Assembly: GCA_033439685.1 (NCBI GenBank)
Contig: JAUEDM010000011.1
Span: forward strand, 122,262-186,261
DNA: 64,000 nucleotides
Source of the DNA: Apodospora peruviana
Taxonomy: Eukaryota; Ascomycota; Sordariomycetes; Sordariales; Lasiosphaeriaceae
Direction: 5' to 3'
In this document: piece after piece, positions 10,447 to 23,205 of the stretch
How the letters are laid out: every line of letters begins with the position of its first letter
Position numbering within the stretch: the stretch's first letter is position 1
The notes under the pieces: generated by a model
The model's database searches: none
What the model saw: only the letters and a program-made list of their open reading frames with translations
Told to the model about the DNA's origin: nothing
Made by a program: the position numbers and the translations under genes

Positions 10447-11475
10447 GTACGCATGTTGTGAGCATGGATCCCGCCATTAGTAAATGAGTTGCCCAGTGCT
10501 ACTGGCAGCCAGCTATAATCAAACTGCGGCAGCAAAACAAACTGAAGTTAGACAAACGTGCATGAAAGGGCACAGTAAATGGCGTACTCGTCACTGGGTA
10601 GTGCCTTAAATTCCAGAGCAGTTTCTTGTGTTTAGGCTGGATACTACCACTACCTTTGCAAAAGCTGCTTGCACTGTATAACAAACAGGCTTTTCGATCG
10701 TTGCTTTCAATTCAACTGAGACATTGATGATGAAGCTAAGACATGAGATTATATGATATATGATAGATAAGACATGAGATTATATGATATATGATAGATA
10801 AGAGCTGCAGGGATTCAAAGGCCTCCTGCATAGCTTTCAACTCATTGGGTAAAAGTAAATAAGCTTCGAATCCGGTGAATAATAAAGTGATTGTGATCAG
10901 CATATTGATGGATAGAAGAGGGGTCTGAATTTCAGCTTGCAGGCGCGCCCGGGCACGACGAAACAGCGGTGGCCGCTAGAAGTCTGAACTATTGGACTTT
11001 ATGGATCCGGGGCGAAACGGAGGGGAAAGCCACATGTCAGGCGGGTGTACTGAAGCAACGATCCGGTCATTGCTAATCTTGACCTTGATCGGTTAAGGTG
11101 CAGGCTGTGGCCTGCCGCGGCTAGCTGACAGCAAGGTTCGGATGGGTGCTCCAGGCCTTATGGCAGCCTCTGCATTTTCCATTTCATTCCCCAGGGGGAA
11201 AAAGGAAGAAAAAAAGGCCACTTTAATCAGCCCCTGCACGCTTTGACACTCCGTTCATATCGCCTCCCGCCACAAGGCTAACTGGGGGTCGAATGTGGTG
11301 AAAGCTGCGGAACCCGCCACCATCCCTCAGTTTGATCGAACGCCCCTCTTTTTCGCCTCGAGAAGGCAACTGCCAGTTGTGCGACATTCATCCATGCAAA
11401 AGCCAACGATGAGTGATGAGCAATTGCAAAGTTCTCTTATCTAGCACTACGTAATAGAAGCATGAGCAACAGTTC
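10447..11475. other. Intergenic region with a 31-bp tandem duplication
   Basis: No gene recognised. Two exact copies of a 31-bp AT-rich unit beginning TAAGACATGAG lie at 10737-10767 and 10768-10798. The remainder up to 11475 is the 3' flank of the Hsp70-like gene. Confidence 0.5.
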
Positions 11476-14006
11476 TCAATCCTCATCCTTGGGACGCGTT
11501 CCCAAGTGATCTCGATTTTGAAACGCCGACATCATGGGCGGCGTCTTCCGCCGCCGCGGCTCCAGCGGATCGACACGCTCCAAGTTCCGCAGAGACCCCG
11601 CAGGCTTGGCCCGACGGGCCAGTGCAGCCATTGCCTGGAATTCCGCCTTGGACTCTGTTGTTGGCGTCAATGGCGCCAGCTTGGCCCGCTGCAATTCCTC
11701 CGACTCGGAGACCGTGGTACGGCCACCGACCCAGACCGTTGTCATCGTCTCACGCTTCTCTTCTGTGCCTTGTTGGAGTTGCCTTTCCACATGCTGCTGT
11801 GAATCATCCTCCCCCCCCTCCCCCTCGTCAGCAGCAGCAATTTGTTCGTAATACTCCTCGTACTCTTCCCCTGCCAGCTCGGGCAGCTGCAAATCCAGTT
11901 CTTTCAGACTACGACCTCTGACACCCACGTGAACGCAGTTGGCCCCGGCATCAAAGTAAAGCGGCAGCCGGTCTGTTCTGACGTCTGTCCAGCGGGATTT
12001 TCTTTTGAAGGGTTTCCTCGACCGGTTGACCACCAACCACATGTTGTCTCCCTCCCCTTCAAGGGTGAGGACGAAGCACCACTTACCGCCGGCAAGCTTA
12101 CCAAGGTACAGGAGGTTGTAGCACTTGGTGTAGTATAGCCTGTTTTCGTCCTCTTTATTCACCCGTGTTGAGAAGACCGGGTCACACACGAGCTGAAACT
12201 CGTCGCGACCAGTTGCGTTGAAGGTCTGTGGCTTTTGACGGTCCTTTTTGGCGTCAACAAACAGGCAGGTGCCATGTCAGCCACGTCCACCGGAACATAA
12301 TTGCATGCAAGGGACTGAGTGAGTGAGTGTAGGAGAGAGATGGGGAGAGAGGGAGAGGAGGGAAGCGGTCGGAAGCGAAAACATACCGTGCTGGTCAAAA
12401 ATTTTGCTGTATTGTCCCATAATGCGTTGGGGTTCCTAATCCCCTGCCGCATCTGGATGCCAATGGCCGCTCCTCGTTCAAAGAACCGGGCTGTTGTCAG
12501 CCGGTTTCCAATAGCATATGCCGCTCCCCTTGCTATGTTGGAGGTCCTAAAGCATGGTTATTTTGAAGCGATGTGTGGTAGACTTGTTGAGGCAGGCTTA
12601 CCCATATGTACTGTTGAGATCGTCAATAAAGAAGGGCTCGCGCAGGTTCGCTCGCTTGCACATCTCGGTGAGGCGCTGCCTCAATGTACCATGCCGGCCC
12701 GAGCCACCCGCAACAACGACGAGTGGGCAGCAGTGGTAGACTGCGTCGAGTTTTGCGACCTGTGCAATGGAATCTGAAGCAACCTTGAGTGGACCGCAGT
12801 ACGCTTGCTCCCAACATTTGTCAATGTCCTCCTTTTTCACCGTGAGGAACCATGGTACCCCTTCATCGTCAATGGAGAACCTCACAGAGGCCTCAAAGCC
12901 AGGACCGAGATTGGCTTTCTTGCGGTTGAACTGGTCGAGGCAATTCTGTCGGCGTTGGAACGTCATGGCCGCCGGGTGACCGTCCATGAATAACTGGGTG
13001 CAACGCTCACCAATGGCGTATTCCCACTGCTCGCTTCCGCCGCCGACGCCTACAGATATGATAGTTGTTAGCCATGTGATGGTCACTTAAGATCGTGGTT
13101 GGGGTCATGTTACCAAATGATTTTCCGATCTGGAAGAAGCTGCTCTCGCCATCTTCGCCTTGGATGACTTCAAACATGCAACCGTTCTTCAAGTGGTATG
13201 TGGATCAAGTCAGCACGGGATCCAGTATAAGCAGTTAGAACGTGTACATAATTATACTTGCAGCACTATGCCCACCGAAGTCAAGAAGCAGAATAACTTC
13301 ATGATGGCAGCCATCTTCTCCTAGGTCCTCCAGGTGATCGGTGAGGAGGAAGTTGGCTAGAGCTTCAGTCTCTGTGCAGAAAAAGATGTTGGAGCTGGGA
13401 CATTTAAACACGTCGGCGACGATGTTGCGATAAAGGTCCTCAAACACGAGTGTCCACTGGGCTGGGATGGTCAAGGCAATTTCGACGATCTGAAGCCGTT
13501 CACGCTTGCAGATTTCCTTGACGCGAGCCTCGATGACGCGGAAGAGATCCTCCAGACCACGACGGAGCCGGTCCCGAAACTTGACATCGTGCCTGCGTTC
13601 CATCAAAGGGCCAACGAGGAGGTATTCCTGAAGAAGCGAATCCGAAGTGTTGACCAGTACGTAAGGTCCATATTTGAGGGAAACCACCTGGCGATCGGGC
13701 GAGGTGTCCTCGCCAAGATATACCGGTCCTCTGTCATCGAAGGGGTAGCCGCTTGAGGAGAAGTCGCCTGTTAGGTAACGACCCGAGCTCTTAAGAATCT
13801 GGTAGGACTTGTTGTTGACGGGTATCTCGAGGCCGTCGGGAGCACCGTAGATAAACGCTCGGGAGCTGACACTGCCGATGTCGATGCCGATCGTCCTAAA
13901 TCGCAGCGGGGGTGGGTTGTCAACTCCGGTATCAGAAGATCCGGAAGGTATTGTTCACTTACACCGGTTTTGGAGGGCCATTTCGAGCCGCTTTGGTCTT
14001 TACCAT
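11476..14006 (-). CDS. HSPA12-like Hsp70-family (actin-like ATPase) protein
   Basis: A likely cytosolic ATPase of the divergent Hsp70/HSPA12 group common in moulds. Exon 1 (14006-13963) starts MVKTKAARNGPPKP and joins by a GTAAGT intron to the phosphate-1 loop TIGIDIGSVSSRAFIYG. The adenosine/phosphate-2 motif is LLLDFGGHSA (about 13270-13300). The third motif, VVVAGGSGRHGTLRQRL, lies near 12680-12730. Later exons include FGVGGGSEQWEYAIGE (from 13049), ARFFERGAAIGIQMRQG (in 12546-12387) and a long last exon with an acidic, Gln-rich tail ending at 11476. Most introns are canonical. Two joins (about 13258/13186 and 12386/about 12310) do not splice in frame with consensus sites, so the model may contain unusual junctions or frameshifts. 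Hsp70-like proteins often sit with fungal NLR-like genes; no client is predicted here. Confidence 0.65.
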
Positions 14007-14816
14007 GTTTACGTCGAGAACTGATGAGGATGATAGGTTTGATACAGAGTGTTTACTGGTTTATGTCAAGGACGACCAGTTCCATGGAAGTCCAAAGAAA
14101 GTATTTGAGATGTAAGAGGAAAAGTTCAAAAACGACTGGAGGGGCAGCTCCCAAGTCGACAAGACGGGGGGAGGGCTCGCGACCCTGTACCCGCCCAGAC
14201 AGTCGAGTGCAGTTGGCCTGTGCTGATCCGCCATCAAAACAAAAGATGGAAGGCACGGAGGGGGGGACGCGGAGTCGAGTCGATCGAGTTGTCACGTTGC
14301 CTTCACACAAGCAGAGTCTGATGCCTGAAACCCGTTTCTCGCATAGAACGCCAAACGTTTCTCGCATAGAACGCCAAACGCTGATTATTTTCGACACGAC
14401 ACACTCCAGCCAGGCGTAATGTTTCGGAACCGATCCCGGCAACCCGCGAGCGACTAGCGGGGATTCGATCCCAACAGAAGCAATATGTTTATATGTTCAG
14501 ATTACTTTCTAATTTCCACATGGAAATCACATAAATGCATAGGCAAGTGCACACCGCCCGGAGTGAAGGTACCTGCTCTTGATAAGGTCCAAAATTTTCG
14601 CACTGGGCGGCTTCTCTCCGGGTTTAGCAAGCGTAAGCACCACTGCAGCGACCCCCGCATTGACAGCAAGCCAGTCCAGGATTCCAAAGGACCCCACGAC
14701 CTGCCTGAGCGACTCGACTCACAAGCTCGTTTTCCCAACCACAACTTCAAATCATTCCCTCAATATTCATTGTCTCGCCACTTCTCTTCCAGATTCAGCA
14801 AGTTATTCCGGCCAAA
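14007..14816. other. Divergent intergenic region with a 23-bp tandem duplication
   Basis: Shared 5' region of the Hsp70-like gene (minus) and the 351-aa gene (plus). A 23-bp unit containing TCTCGCATAGAACGCCAAA is repeated twice in tandem at about 14333-14380. No other signal was recognised. A GATTCGATCCC motif near 14460 resembles a tRNA B box but has no supporting cloverleaf. Confidence 0.45.
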
Positions 14817-16066
14817 ATGCTCGCAAACCCTGGCAAGAATTCACCAGCAGGCCGCGGGTCACCGCCCGCAAAGCGACGACGCCTCGACCACCAAGCCCGA
14901 ACGGACCGGGAAGCGGCGGCAGAACTGCAAGACATCCGACTCAAGCGTTCCCATATGAACTGTGAATTTGAGATGCGTATCTTTCAACTGGTCAACACGT
15001 ACATACAAGATCACCGAGACCTGTACGACAAGGAAGCCGCATGCATTCAGCGTTGCCCGAACCTCGCCGCCCTAGGTCCACCCGAAGGTGTTCCAGAGCG
15101 TAACATACTCAGTGACGATGTGAGGGTTATTTCCTTTTATCCGAGGAGCATCAGAACGGACGGGACTGCCGTTGGCAGACCGTCTGGCAAGGCTCCGGAG
15201 CATGTCACAACACGTTCTCCCACTTCCGCTGCCCCAGACAGAGACATCGTCGGCACCCAGGGGTCAGCAGACCCCACTTTACCGCCAGCCATCAAAGACC
15301 CACAAACAACTTCGCATATGCCCGTCGAACAGCGGCCAACTCCAGATCCCATCATTTCGGGCAGAACACGCAGGAAGTCCATTGTCGTCCCCAAAGGAGT
15401 ATCTCGTCCGCGTCTCGATCCCAGCCCTCGGTACAGCCCCGGGCTCGAACCCAACCCTACCCAAAGCATCCTCGAAACCACACAGCCTGCGATCAAAAAG
15501 AATGTTGTTCGGAAAAGCAGTTTCTGGGTCTTCGAGCATGGCCCCCGACTACCGGATCAGCCAAGGCTGTACACCCTACGATGTCCATCGGTATCCTGCC
15601 AGCAGCCCGTTTTCTCCAGACACCCTTTTCGTCTCGGTACTCGTAACCGTTTGAGGGCTGTTGAACATTTCGCAGCATGTGGGATACCTTTCCGAAACAT
15701 AGACGACATTGTTCACCGCTATGCACAGCAAGGTCAGTTCCGTCGCTCTTCTCTCCTCTCTGATAGTCTCTTTCCTCTGCACCCCGCATCTCTGCACCGA
15801 CTTTCTCGTTTATAAAAGCAGACGCACTTCGTGTTGTCCCACACTCTCCCACGAACAATCCGTCCTTTTTTCTCTACCTTATCCACCATATCTCGCTAAT
15901 CATCTGCCATCACACTCTACACATAGTGAAACCTGATCGTCCCAGTCGCAAACTTACTGAAAGCTGGGCAAAGTCCCACAACGAGTCCTTGATCGGGACC
16001 AACGAGAGCTTCTTGCATGCCGACAACCGCTGGCCTGGCCTCGAAGAAGATCCTCTCCACCTCTAG
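14817..16066 (+). CDS. Hypothetical protein with C-terminal Cys/His cluster, 351 aa
   Basis: Two exons: 14817-15732 and 15927-16066, with a 194-bp intron (GTCAGT...ACATAG). The spliced length is 1056 nt with one open frame. The N-terminus has a basic nuclear-localisation-like stretch (PPAKRRRLDHQ), followed by a predicted helical region (about residues 30-85). The middle (about 100-230) is Pro/Ser/Thr-rich and probably disordered. A C-terminal element at about 250-300 has C-x4-C, then H and H...C (LRCPSVSCQQPVF ... HPFRLGT ... RAVEHFAACG), resembling a zinc-finger-like fold found in fungal proteins of unknown function. Features suggest a nuclear protein, possibly DNA- or chromatin-associated. 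I do not recognise the family by name. Start chosen at the first ATG giving the basic N-terminus. Confidence 0.6.
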
Positions 16067-16624
16067 TCTACTCTAGCCGGTTAGTCTATACCAAGAAGAT
16101 GCTCCTTTTCTCCCAGAAATCGTCTACGTTAATTGTATCTTTGTGAAAAAAAAAAAAAAACCAGCAAAAACTAACAAATATAAGAAGATTCACAGCTTCC
16201 CTACAACTACTCGTTACTATTCTTGTTCAATACCTTCTGCTAATCGGACAAACCTATCAACAGGCAGCAGCATATAAAATAATGTGCTTCTGGGAGGAAT
16301 ATATTTTCTGGTGCGGATGCACTTGGCATGTCTTTCGCCATTCGTGCCGAGATCCAGGAAGGAGGCGCTGTTCTTACGACATCTTGCTTCCCAATATCAT
16401 CTCCGACGCATACTGCCCATATCATGCTAATGAGGCATATTTATCGTTATGAGATCCACGGCATTCTTGGGGACTTATCTACTTTGCCTTACTTTCATTC
16501 ATACTAGAGATCCATTCAACTTAGCTAGCAATTCATTTATCTTTTCAGCTATTGCTTTTCCACGCGCAGAATGATTACCTTATTAATTGAATTCTTCTTT
16601 ACCTTATTCATTTGATGCTAGTAT

Positions 16625-16705
16625 GCAGTATGGATGGATAGATGGAATTTATTTCGCCCGGAGGCACTAAGCCTAAAGGGCCTATGCATGCTAACTACAT
16701 TCTGC
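16625..16705 (-). mobile_element. Very short LINE 3' end (Tad-type family 1)
   Basis: On the minus strand this matches the terminal about 70 bp of the LINE at 5200-7003: GCATGCATAGGCCCTTTAGG, then GTGCCTCCGGGCGAAATAAA, then TTCCATC and a (TCCA)n-like tail. It represents an extreme 5' truncation, typical of target-primed reverse transcription that stopped early. Confidence 0.7.
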
Positions 16706-16737
16706 TGCTTTTGATACCTGCAGAAAGCGTTCATGAC

Positions 16738-16782
16738 GCACGGGCCACACAACCTGAGTGACTCGGGTTATAGTCCGTGCTT
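16738..16782. repeat. Hairpin repeat, copy 1
   Basis: Imperfect palindrome GCACGGGCCACACAACC - TGAGTGACTC - GGGTTATAGTCCGTGC. A near-identical inverted copy is at 24402-24446 with arms GCACGGACCACAACCC and GGTTGTGGCCCGTGC. The two share no clear flanking homology, so the hairpin itself seems to be the repeated unit. Confidence 0.5.
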
Positions 16783-18947
16783 AGAGAGAGGCTGGAGATT
16801 AGCTCGCGCTTACAGAAAGAGTATTTTGTTCCGCCAGTTACTCCCCTAAAAATCAATGGATCGATGTATGCTATTTTTTGTTATTATTACCTGCGAGGGA
16901 AATTCGTTGACGGTAGTAGGGTTGTGGAAAAGTAGTACGTAGCCGACACTGTAGCGCTATCGGTTCCTACTGGTCCTGGTTCAAGAAGATCATCCATTGC
17001 GAGAGGGTTGGTAATCGATGACTCATAGTAACTAGGGCAGGCCTGCCTTACCAGTGTATGATAAAGGGCAGACAGGAAATGAATGATTGGATCCTAAGTC
17101 AGATGACAAAGAGAGTCTAACTAACGTAGTCCTTACCTGGTCCTCCGACACGCCCATGACCGGCGGACCCTGCCGGGCAGTCGATTGGTCGGCTGTTCAT
17201 TATTGTCAGCATCTGTAGCGACATTCCGGGGAGGTGGAATCAGAAGGCGGTGAACGAGTTGAGAATCCCTATCCATCAACGCTAAAAACGCCGTCAGACA
17301 AGATGTGTATACTTACAAGGAGGCTGCATGTTTGTTGTGATGTATTGGAAGCTGCCATACGAGGACCCCGAATGACTCATGTTTGCCGTGCCTTTGGGTT
17401 CAATCATTTATTCCTTGTCTGCCCCTTTATCATAGGGCCATGTCCAATAGATGATTGGGTGCAAATGGCACGTGCAAGAGACCGGGAATGAGGGACTAGT
17501 GGGGAAGGGAATCCTACAGGTCAACACTCTTCAAAGGACGCCTTAGCTGCTGTTGGGTGCTCTTGCGCGACGCCGGGATGCAGAACAATGCCATCATCAA
17601 CTAACCCCAGGTCATTACCAGTTGTATATTGTCCTGCTTTACGCTGGATATATATTTCTCGCACCCTTTGTGATGGCGGGTTCTCATCCCTAGCTGCGCA
17701 TCGGTTTGCTTGGGCGCTCTGGCAGCCTCAGAATCACTGGTACAGAATGGACAATCGCTCGCCACGGTCCCCTTCGGAGCCTTCCTCCCGGACGCATCAT
17801 AGTGGCAGTTCGGACAGTCAAGGATCGAAGGGCGAGATAAAGGGGAAGGAGGCAAGCCAAAAGCGTTTGTGCGTGTGAAGCACCGAGCTCCTCATCGGAC
17901 AAGGTTTTTGACGCAGATACGGCGCCAGTGGCTATTATATGACTCATCAAAACCCCTCGTCGAAGTACACGTGTAATGGCATGGATCATTATTGCGACGT
18001 GCTCGGCTGTTTCATTGTAGTAGTGGGCTAGATATTATATCATGTCTCTCGCAAGGGCTAACTGCCGCAATATGACACCAATGGCGCTTCTGGGTGTGGA
18101 CCTTTGAGTTTGCACCTGGAGTTATCACACAACCCCCCGTAGCTGCCGGCTCAGGATAGTGACTCATAATTGCAGCATGCAGATTCTATACGTGTACTGT
18201 AACAGGGCGGGTCTTGAAGTTGAATTTTGATGGCCAATCCTTGGCATTGGCTGGTGTCATACCCGTGCCCAATTGACCCACAACCAACTGAGCTAGGCTC
18301 CATTTCAAAAGGGTGCCAGATTTCTAGGTTGTCAGGACTTGGAATCTGGTGGGTTATTTACTGTACTGCTCAACTCGAGCCTGGTGCGCCCACTGCTGTT
18401 GCTGCGCGACCTAGTCGGTTCGGGGCATAACAGCTGGGGGGATTTTGGAACTCGGTGCCCCTACCGTTTCAATAACTCATGGGTATCCACCGGGGCTATC
18501 AAGGTTGTAAAACCTCTTTAACCAACCAACTGACCTAACCCTTGAATGCTGGTCCTGGGTTTTGAGGTGCTGCAGTACGCGGTCGCGAAGCCAGTTGTAC
18601 ACGGAGAACTGTGCCTTGTGTCTGCGGGTGCAGCGAGCTGCCGTGTCGATGCTTCGTTCCAGTTAGCTTATTCACGGTGCCCATAAACTCAGATGAATGG
18701 GCCGGCATTGTCAGTAACCCGCACAAATGGACAGATATCGGTAATATTTGGAAGCGAGCCTCTCTCCAGGTATATGCTGCCTTGTGGTGGTTCCTTTCCT
18801 GCGACTAGATCGACATTATTCACGAATGCGCACGACACGTTAGGAAACGCGCTTGTCAGTGGCGGGTCTCAGTCATTGCGAGGGCCAATCATTTCAGGGC
18901 GATAGGTATCTTCTGTTATGGGTGGCCCTCTTGCAACACTGTCTCGC

Positions 18948-19354
18948 TGTAACAACCTGTGTATGGGATAGCCTTGACGACACAAGGCTCACAAGAGTCT
19001 GTTGGCCCCACAGAGCCACAAAGGGGGTTAGGTCTTAGGTAGGGGGTAATCACAAAGAGTATCGGTTCCAATGAACACACAAGATTGCGCAGTTGACACA
19101 ACAACTATTGCCAAAGTACTTGTATTGATTACTGCCGTAATGAATCCTCAAAGAGAGTGCCAGACTCTCGCGACTATATAGAAATACTACGACCAATAGA
19201 AATGGGCCCATCGACCCGGCGGCCCCATGGCCCGCGCCTCGGGCCCTCGGGCCCCTGGGTCCCTGGGCCAGCCAGGCGGCTGTCGGGCACCCGTCGCCAG
19301 TCGCCTGACAGCTGTCACGCTGTCACCCCTGTCAACCAATCCTGGCTCGTAACA
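18948..19354 (+). mobile_element. Solo LTR, family B, copy 3
   Basis: Starts TGTAACAACCTGTGTATGG and ends GGCTCGTAACA, 407 bp. It is flanked by an exact 5-bp target duplication, CTCGC (18943-18947 and 19355-19359). It aligns with 9245-9743 and, inverted, with 8136-8781. A TATATAG-type box at about 19177 may be the LTR promoter. This is the cleanest copy of the family in the window. Confidence 0.8.
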
Positions 19355-19417
19355 CTCGCGTAAGTAGACACGGAGCCGAGCAAGGCTGCAGTGTCCTTGT
19401 CCGCAAGGATCAGACAG

Positions 19418-21137
<1,720 letters not shown>

Positions 21138-21233
21138 CAAGTAGTGTTTATCCTGTGACGAAAGTTCAGCCTTCCCGGGCCGTCATCTTCGTCTTGTATT
21201 CAACTCGCAAAACTATCCTCGCCAAGCAGTGGG

Positions 21234-21364
21234 TGTCACGGCGGTGACTAGACCAATTGATCACTAGGCCACCGTGCCCTGTAAAAGGATACAAGACAAC
21301 GAAGTTACGAGACTTCGTTGGTTCAATTGGTTATATACTGTGTGCGACCATGACGGCCGTCACA
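21234..21364. mobile_element. Short solo LTR-like element, 131 bp
   Basis: Starts TGTCACGGCGG and ends CGGCCGTCACA, with exact 5-bp target duplication GTGGG (21229-21233 and 21365-21369). The first 45 bp are themselves an imperfect palindrome (CACGGCGGTGA ... TCACTAGGCCACCGTG). Terminal sequence and duplication fit a solo LTR or a small non-autonomous element of a family distinct from A and B. No other copy was seen in the window. Confidence 0.6.
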
Positions 21365-22063
21365 GTGGGCCGGCAAATAACGCCCGGGTTTTAGCAGTGC
21401 TCTACTTGTTCCAGATTCATCGTATCGCCACCCTTCGGAGGCAGTCACATCAACCTTTCACGACGGCGACATTTCAGCGATTGGACTGACCAGCCCAAGT
21501 GCCACTCACGACGGGCTGGTACGCGATGGACCAATGGCCCCAAAGTGGAAGTCCAAAACTTCGACCTCGGCATGAACGACTACGACGAGTTGTACTCCGC
21601 TACGACTTGGGCTCCGCCCCGCCAGACCCCGGTCTTGACGAGGGCTCTGGTTCCCCAGACTCACCTCGCTCAAACAGCTGCTGAGGAGGTCCGATATATG
21701 CAAATCATAGTGCCACAGCACATGTCTCAGCAACCACGCCCACAGCCCATCCCAAGCAATTGGCCATATTTTCTTTGATATTGTAATAGAGGACGAATAA
21801 ACGGGGAGGTCCTAGATGTATAACCACACAACCCCATTTACCAGAATTTCTATCCTACTCAACGCAATAGTATTGGTCAATGCGAATAAAGCAGCTTGTA
21901 TAGATGGTTATACCATCACCGAACTGTTCCTTGTGGTATGTTAAGTCGCTAAAAAATAATGAAACAGCCTATAAATGTAATTATCATGGCTACTACGTAC
22001 CGGCGTCGCAAAGAAGGGTGAACAGGGCTCTGTTGGTGGTTGCTGAGAGCGTTTCTTTGTGGA
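21365..22063. other. No gene recognised
   Basis: Short frames only, e.g. 21545-21778, with no motifs. The stretch lies between the short LTR-like element and the sirtuin remnant. Confidence 0.45.
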
Positions 22064-22558
22064 TCATGCGGTTGTGTCAGTGGTAGGGGTTGCCATCCCT
22101 CTGCCCCCATGGAAAAGAGGAGTCCGCATTTTCAGATCCCGTACCCAGCGATCGCACCTCCACTCCACCCAGTAATCAAAGGTTTCCCGCCATTTCTGGT
22201 AGGACTTGGAGAGGTTGACGTAGATCACTCTTCCATCTTTGGCTTTGACGGTGCTGGCAAACATCTTGACCAGCTCCCCTGGTCCTTTCACCTTGAGATT
22301 TGTGCCGAGAATGAGGAGGGCGTCGGGGTCAGCTGACAGGTCACGGTCTATCAGGTCCGCGATCTCTTCGCCGTGCCAATGGTGTTCGCCTAGGTAGACC
22401 ATGTTCGGCCGTAGTCGTCCTATTGTGCTTGCTTGGCGAGTTGCTCCTACCCTGGGAGTAAAGCCGCGCACTCTGGACAAAGAGGCTGTTCCCCTGTCAA
22501 GATAGCCGCCTTGAAGACGCCGTCCCACCCGTAAGCCTGCTAACAATCTATCATTCCT
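22064..22558 (-). pseudogene. Sirtuin (Sir2/Hst-type) C-terminal fragment
   Basis: The minus strand shows GWDGVFKAAILTGEQPLCPEC, a sirtuin zinc-binding segment with a CxxC pair, in one frame (about 22545-22470). After a frame change near 22460 comes IGRLRPNMVYLGEHH, then ADLIDRDLSADPDALLILGT, then KVKGPGELVKMF and a C-terminal NLSKSYQKWRETFDYWVEW. LRPN.V..GE and LLILGT..KV.G are hallmark sirtuin NAD-domain elements of the fungal Hst type. The N-terminal NAD-binding GAGIS/FRS and catalytic HG segments are missing. It ends upstream where a LINE fragment begins, so it was truncated, and the frameshift confirms decay. Confidence 0.75.
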
Positions 22559-23205
22559 TTTCTATCCGAGACTAAAATATTTACGTTCCAGCACCTTGCC
22601 TAGCGTAGAGAGCAAGGAGATGGGTCTCCAGGATTTGGCCAGAGTATAGTCACTCTTCCCCGGCTTTTTCAGTGGGATAATCTTGGCGTTCCTCCACTGG
22701 CTAGGAATGTCGCCATCTCGAAGCGAGGTCTGGAACAAAGTTGAGCACTCTGTGCTTCACTGCTGGCCAGAGCTGTTTCCACACCATTACTGGTAGGCCA
22801 TCTTCCCCCGGCGCCTTCCATGGTTTGGCAGACAGGACCTTTGCTTCCACCTCTGCCATCGTCAGGTCTGGCATTGGCACTGGTGTCCGCAGAGGTGGGA
22901 AGAACGTAGCTAGGAGCTCCTGTGCTCGAGCTGCTTTGCTCTCTGTAACAGTGCCATCACTTCGTGTCAGCGGGGGTATGTTATCGCTCATTATGCTTCT
23001 GCCGGTTTGCAGATATTTCGTTGCTTGCCAGATGTTAGCATCATCAGCTAGGAAGTCGTTCCAATGCGCGCTCTTCTGTTTGCGGATTGCATCGTGATAC
23101 TCTTTCGCGGCAGTCTTTGCTTGCTGTTCCAGATCTGGTGCTGTTTGGCCCTTCCTGCGTCGAGCTCTCGCCTGGTTTCTCCAGAACGTGTATATTTGGC
23201 TGGCG
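22559..23205 (-). mobile_element. LINE reverse-transcriptase N-terminal fragment
   Basis: The minus strand reads ARAQELLATFFPP, MPDLTMAEVEAKVLSAKPWK, APGEDGLPVMVWKQLWPAVKH, then after frame changes SQWRNAKIIPLKKPGKSDY, SWRPISLLSTLGKVLE and KYFSLG. This is the conserved start of a Tad-like LINE RT (PGEDG and RPISLL.T.GK). The fragment stops abruptly after the RPISLL block, next to the sirtuin remnant, and has lost the FADD region. At about 23205 it abuts a LINE fragment of opposite orientation. Confidence 0.75.

Larger units (their letters stand above)
16067..18947. other. Long non-genic stretch with short repeats
   Basis: No convincing gene. Contents noted separately are the short LINE 3' end (16625-16705) and the hairpin repeat (16738-16782). 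In addition, an inverted repeat of about 40 bp links 17049-17092 with 17398-17440; both arms contain TGATAAAGGGCAGACA or its complement with few differences, with about 300 bp between them. Frames of 60-99 codons here lack motifs or codon-like bias. Confidence 0.5.

Noticed and set aside
14430..14480. tRNA-like B box (GATTCGATCCC)
   Set aside because: No acceptor, D or anticodon stem could be paired around it.
15137..15539. Minus-strand frames of 86-119 codons
   Set aside because: They lie opposite the Pro/Ser-rich part of the 351-aa gene and show no independent signal.
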